In this document: piece after piece, positions 6,106 through 8,495 of the stretch
How the letters are laid out: each line of letters begins with the position of its first letter
Numbering within the stretch: position 1 is the stretch's first letter
Source of the DNA: JAUYLU01 sp038065675
GTDB lineage: Bacteria > Patescibacteriota > Minisyncoccia > Phycocordibacterales > VMEP01
Length of the DNA stretch: 8,495 nucleotides
Assembly: GCA_038065675.1 (NCBI GenBank)
Contig: JBBTQM010000015.1
Span: 1-8,495, forward strand
Reading direction: 5' to 3'
Notes under the pieces: model-generated
What the model was told of the DNA's origin: nothing
Database searches by the model: none
What the model saw: only the letters and a program-made list of their open reading frames with translations
Made by a program: the position numbers and the translations under genes

Positions 6106-6771
6106 GTGGCAGAAAGAAAGATAAATTTTTCTTTAGATGAGTATTATCATATATATAATCGGGGGACAGACAAGCGAGAAATTTTTCTTGATGACTTAGA
6201 CAAAGAAAGATTTCTCAAGCTCCTTTTTGTTTCAAATGGTGATAAATCATTCGTTTTTCGAGATTTCCCCATAGGGTTACCCTATGTAAAATTTGATAGG
6301 GGTGAGCCGAGAACGGCAATAGGGGCGTATTGTTTAATGCCAAATCATTTCCATCTCCTTGTTAGAGAAACTAGTGAAAACGGGATTACTAAATTCATCA
6401 GTAAAGTTTTAACAAGCTATTCTATGTATTTTAATAAAAAATATAATAGATCTGGCAGGTTATTTGAAGGAACATTTAAAGCAAAACACATTGATAATGA
6501 CAGATATTTAAAATACCTTTTTGCCTACATTCATCTGAATCCCGTTAAGTTAATTGATAAAAACTGGAAGGAAAATGTTATTGCCGATAAAAAAGCAGCA
6601 AAAAATTACCTTAAAAATTACAAATACTCAAGCTATATGGATTACCAAAACAAACAACGAACAGAGAAGATTATTTTAAATAAAAAGGTATTTCCTGACT
6701 ACTTTTCTACAAAGACTGATTTTAGTGATTTTATTAACGACTGGCTTTCTTTAAAAGCCGATACCCCATAA
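6106..6771 (+). CDS. tnpA: Y1/HUH transposase (REP-associated tyrosine transposase, RAYT-like)
   Basis: The 221-aa protein nicks and joins single-stranded DNA at hairpin ends through a tyrosine. YYHIYNRG at residues 13-20 is the usual N-terminal strand. The metal-binding HUH motif is His81-Phe-His83 in CLMPNHFHLLV. SYSMYFNKKYNRSGRLFEG (104-122) and the helix with YIHLNPVK (from Tyr141) follow; by comparison with E. coli TnpA-REP, Tyr141 is the likely nucleophile. Length suits the family (roughly 150-250 aa). The start is GTG; no ATG or ribosome binding site is available and the promoter predicts a leaderless mRNA. Codons are AT-rich, unlike rnr. Residues 54-61 (FPIGLPYV), in the variable stretch before the HUH strand, are coded by an internal copy of the element's own palindrome. 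The last codons and stop lie in the right-end hairpin. All expected active-site residues are present, so it may be active. Confidence 0.92.
   Translation: MAERKINFSLDEYYHIYNRGTDKREIFLDDLDKERFLKLLFVSNGDKSFVFRDFPIGLPYVKFDRGEPRTAIGAYCLMPNHFHLLVRETSENGITKFISKVLTSYSMYFNKKYNRSGRLFEGTFKAKHIDNDRYLKYLFAYIHLNPVKLIDKNWKENVIADKKAAKNYLKNYKYSSYMDYQNKQRTEKIILNKKVFPDYFSTKTDFSDFINDWLSLKADTP
6267..6287 (+). repeat. Copy of the transposon palindrome inside tnpA
   Basis: ATAGGGTTACCCTAT at 6271-6285 is identical to the core of the left-end palindrome, including the central T. It is preceded by CCCC, recalling the CCCCATA of both ends, and followed by GT as in the left copy. It is read in frame as part of tnpA residues 54-61. 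Confidence 0.85.
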
Positions 6772-6803
6772 CACATAGGGTAACCCTATGTGTTATGGGG
6801 TAT
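6761..6803 (+). repeat. Right-end hairpin: perfect 43-nt palindrome
   Basis: Bases 6761-6781 and 6783-6803 are exact reverse complements (21 bp) around A6782. The inner core ACATAGGGT/ACCCTATGT is shared with the left palindrome; the outer arm adds ATACCCCATA and its complement. The last tnpA codons and the TAA at 6769-6771 lie in the left arm. No T-tract follows, so the hairpin is better explained as the transposase recognition end than as a terminator, though it could protect the mRNA 3' end. Confidence 0.92.
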
Positions 6804-6847
6804 TGTACGGGGTGTTTTGGGAATGAACAGCTTATTCATACAATTTC

Positions 6848-6876
6848 TTGACAATGATGGCGGATAAGCGTATACC
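6848..6876 (+). promoter_or_regulatory. Promoter upstream of the beta-helix protein gene
   Basis: A perfect TTGACA at 6848-6853 is followed after exactly 17 bp by TATACC at 6871-6876 (four of six -10 bases). The predicted transcription start is near 6883, giving a leader of about 105 nt. Outside this promoter, the interval 6804-6987 holds only the possible small ORF at 6907-6963 and a short inverted repeat, ATAATT-AGA-AATTAT, at 6956-6970. Confidence 0.6.
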
Positions 6877-6906
6877 TGCGACAGACGTAACTCCATAAGG
6901 GGAACG

Positions 6907-6963
6907 ATGTTTCCTTTGTTTTTAAGTTTTTCTATTTCCAATCACGTTGCCATTAATAATTAG
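6907..6963 (+). CDS. Possible 18-codon upstream ORF (leader peptide)
   Basis: The ATG at 6907 is preceded by AAGGGGAACG, a reasonable ribosome binding site, and codes MFPLFLSFSISNHVAINN before TAG at 6961-6963. It lies in the leader of the following gene, in the same frame, and ends 24 bases before that gene's ATG. The peptide is hydrophobic and Phe/Ser-rich. It could be a translated leader affecting downstream translation, or chance; a frame this short is not proof of coding. Confidence 0.25.
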   Translation: MFPLFLSFSISNHVAINN

Positions 6964-6987
6964 AAATTATCAGTTTTTTACAAAAAT

Positions 6988-8495
6988 ATGATTTTAAATA
7001 TTTCGGGTCGTGCTCTCCCGCTAAAGGGCATAGTTTTATCCGCAATCATTGCGGTCAGTCTTTTTTCGTTTGTCGGGTTTGCGCAAGCGGCGACACTTAC
7101 CTACAGCAGTGTCCCTTCTGGGAATCTCACGGCAGGTATACTTGCGAATTTTGTTGTGCAAGCTCCTGATACTGCAGGGTATTCAGTTACTTTGTCAGAC
7201 GACAGTGCCGGCGGCATTTTCTATGGCGGTAACTTAGATGGTGGTTGTAGTACCCAATTGGGTGGCAACACCATATCAATTGCGGCTACCCATACACAGA
7301 AAGCATTCTGTTATTCGAACGCGACGCCAGGTACGTATACTGTCGTTGCATCGGTAACCGGTCTTGATCCCGTATCTGCGACTGTAACGATTGCCCCTGC
7401 TTCAATTATTAACGCAACAACTGGAGTGGGGTACACGACCATCCAAGCTGCGGTAAGCGCTGCTGGCGAAGGAGATACGATTACTATTGCAGCCGGGACA
7501 TACAATCTGGACAGCCAGATTCTGATCAGTAATAAAGCGCTGCACATTGTTGGTGCGGGAGATTCCACAATCATTACCACGGGTTCCACACCTTGGGTTA
7601 ACAGTGGGACATCAAAAGGACTTGCTCCACTTATTGGAATCAGTGCCGGTGATAAAGCTGTGATTGTAGAAAACGTTAAAGTGACCGGCGCAAAAAATAT
7701 TATAACATCGCTGGTCAATGATTATGGCCACGGCATCAATGTTTATAGATCGTCAAATGTAACATTGAACAATGTTACATCCATAGGCAACGATGCGGCC
7801 GGTTTGATAGTCGGCAGCTCAAACGTTACTGCTACCAATCTAAACACAAGCGAGAATGGTTGGGGCGGGGTGAATGTTGATATAAGTTCCGGGACAGAAG
7901 TGCCACCTGCCGTTTTTACGCTTACTGGCAACGGCGTTTTGTCGGAGGGCAACCAGATCTGGTCTGATGGCGACCGTGTCACTGATACTGCGACGGTTAC
8001 CGTCAATGCCGCCGCCGAGTACAACAGGTACAAGAAGGGCGGGACGACAGCATCTTATATCTGGACGAATAGGGCGTTGGCTGGCGTGGCCACGATTGGC
8101 ACTACTTATTACATGACCATCCAAGCTGCGATTAATGCCGCCTCGACGACGGTTGCGGACACAATCAATGTCGGAGCGGGAACATACACGACTGGTCAGA
8201 TCGTCATCAATAAGAATTTGACTATTGTCGGTGATAGTTCCAACAAACCGATAATTCGACCAACAGGGGATTTCCTCGTAAGCAATGCAGGCGGTTCATG
8301 GATGTTAGTTAACCCTGGATTTTCATTTAACCTGAGTAATGTCGTAATTGATGGTAATACATCTTTTATAAGATATGCTCTTCGTTCGCACGGCAATACG
8401 ACCATCAATAATGTTGATTTCCGCAGAATTTGGGGTAGTACCAGTGGTATAGGTAGTCCATATACAGGGATTGCGGTTTCAAGTTTCGGCGGGAC
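6988..8495 (+). CDS. Exported parallel beta-helix repeat protein, 3' end outside window
   Basis: The frame is open from ATG 6988 to the window end (502 complete codons). This ATG is the first start after an in-frame TAG at 6961 and gives a signal peptide: a basic n-region with Arg8 and Lys13, a hydrophobic core (IVLSAIIAVSLFSFVGF) and a likely cleavage after AQA near residue 34. No ribosome binding site is visible. Residues about 36-135 are Thr/Ser/Val-rich and Ig-like, with Cys87 and Cys108 as a possible disulfide. From about 146 the protein follows the right-handed beta-helix (pectin lyase-like) pattern, with TIQAAVSAAGEGDTITIAAGTY and a following LHIVGAG strand. A second unit starts near 377 (TIQAAINAA, DTINVGAGTY, LTIVGD), 226 residues later. 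The two units share a 16-base identical DNA stretch (7437-7452 and 8115-8130). No catalytic residues can be assigned; a cell-surface or adhesin-like role is an inference. Confidence 0.85.
   Translation, partial: MILNISGRALPLKGIVLSAIIAVSLFSFVGFAQAATLTYSSVPSGNLTAGILANFVVQAPDTAGYSVTLSDDSAGGIFYGGNLDGGCSTQLGGNTISIAATHTQKAFCYSNATPGTYTVVASVTGLDPVSATVTIAPASIINATTGVGYTTIQAAVSAAGEGDTITIAAGTYNLDSQILISNKALHIVGAGDSTIITTGSTPWVNSGTSKGLAPLIGISAGDKAVIVENVKVTGAKNIITSLVNDYGHGINVYRSSNVTLNNVTSIGNDAAGLIVGSSNVTATNLNTSENGWGGVNVDISSGTEVPPAVFTLTGNGVLSEGNQIWSDGDRVTDTATVTVNAAAEYNRYKKGGTTASYIWTNRALAGVATIGTTYYMTIQAAINAASTTVADTINVGAGTYTTGQIVINKNLTIVGDSSNKPIIRPTGDFLVSNAGGSWMLVNPGFSFNLSNVVIDGNTSFIRYALRSHGNTTINNVDFRRIWGSTSGIGSPYTGIAVSSFGG

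Larger units (their letters stand above)
6051..6803 (+). mobile_element. Single-gene REP/RAYT-type (IS200/IS605-like Y1) transposon
   Basis: The segment holds one Y1 transposase gene between related palindromic ends. The left end has TACCCCATA at 6051-6059, then a 19-base palindrome at 6075-6093. The right end is a perfect 43-base hairpin at 6761-6803, whose outer arm also contains TACCCCATA (6762-6770) and whose core differs from the left palindrome only in the central base. Base composition is visibly more AT-rich than in the flanking rnr and beta-helix genes. No terminal target duplication is evident, as expected for Y1/HUH enzymes. The outer boundaries are inferred from the shared end sequences. 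The left end touches the 5' end of rnr and the right end lies upstream of the exported protein's promoter. Confidence 0.72.

Noticed and set aside
6051..6803. CRISPR-like array suggested by the repeated palindrome
   Set aside because: Only three copies occur, unevenly spaced by about 180 and 490 bp, with a transposase gene between them and no spacers of uniform length; they are transposon ends and an internal copy.
6824..6898. Short frame ending MADKRIPATDVTP, possibly the tail of a gene cut off by the transposon
   Set aside because: It overlaps a good promoter, is closed by TGA at 6824 and is too short to assign. A disrupted gene would need matching sequence left of 6051, and none is seen there.
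7311..8408. Minus-strand open frames opposite the beta-helix gene
   Set aside because: The plus-strand frame is uninterrupted for over 500 codons with a signal peptide and repeat motifs; the opposite frames result from the Thr/Val/Ala-rich codon pattern.

Overview
The window looks like a chromosomal piece of a small-genome bacterium, most likely of the Patescibacteria/CPR (Parcubacteria-like) lineage. This is an inference from gene content and style: a Zincin_1-type metallopeptidase, a very short SMC, a short RNase R without the usual N-terminal helix-turn-helix, a Y1 (REP-associated) transposase of the kind common in these genomes, and several genes without a Shine-Dalgarno sequence whose -10 box lies almost on the start codon. 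No rRNA, tRNA or CRISPR array was seen.

Layout. (1) 2-325, plus strand: the 3' end of a small zinc metallopeptidase with HEYAH. (2) 361-1209: a self-contained transcription unit made of a promoter, a roughly 110-nt leader with a hairpin, an unrecognised 215-aa gene with a coiled-coil C-terminus and G/C-ending codons, and a textbook terminator. (3) 1211-1238: four tandem heptamers that supply -10-like boxes just before smc. (4) 1245-3503: smc, only 752 aa, with both ATPase halves intact but no recognisable hinge. (5) 3512-3571: the convergent intergenic region, with a minus-strand terminator. (6) 3592-3963, minus: a small multi-spanning membrane protein with its own strong promoter and ribosome binding site. 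(7) 4038-6050, minus: rnr (RNase R). (8) 6051-6803: an AT-rich single-gene transposon coding for a Y1/HUH transposase. It carries three copies of one palindrome: in the spacer of the tnpA promoter, inside the tnpA coding sequence, and as a perfect 43-nt hairpin over the tnpA stop codon. (9) 6804-6987: a leader region with a good promoter and a possible 18-codon upstream ORF. (10) 6988-8495 and beyond: an exported protein with an Ig-like N-terminal part and duplicated right-handed beta-helix units, cut off by the window end.

How the parts relate. smc (chromosome organisation) and rnr (RNA decay) are housekeeping genes transcribed towards each other. The 506-1153 unit, the transposon and the exported beta-helix protein look like accessory or variable pieces placed around them. 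The most interesting structure is the transposon, where the transposase's likely recognition palindrome appears to double as promoter operator, coding sequence and 3' hairpin. The next most interesting points are the hinge-less SMC and the heptamer array in front of it.
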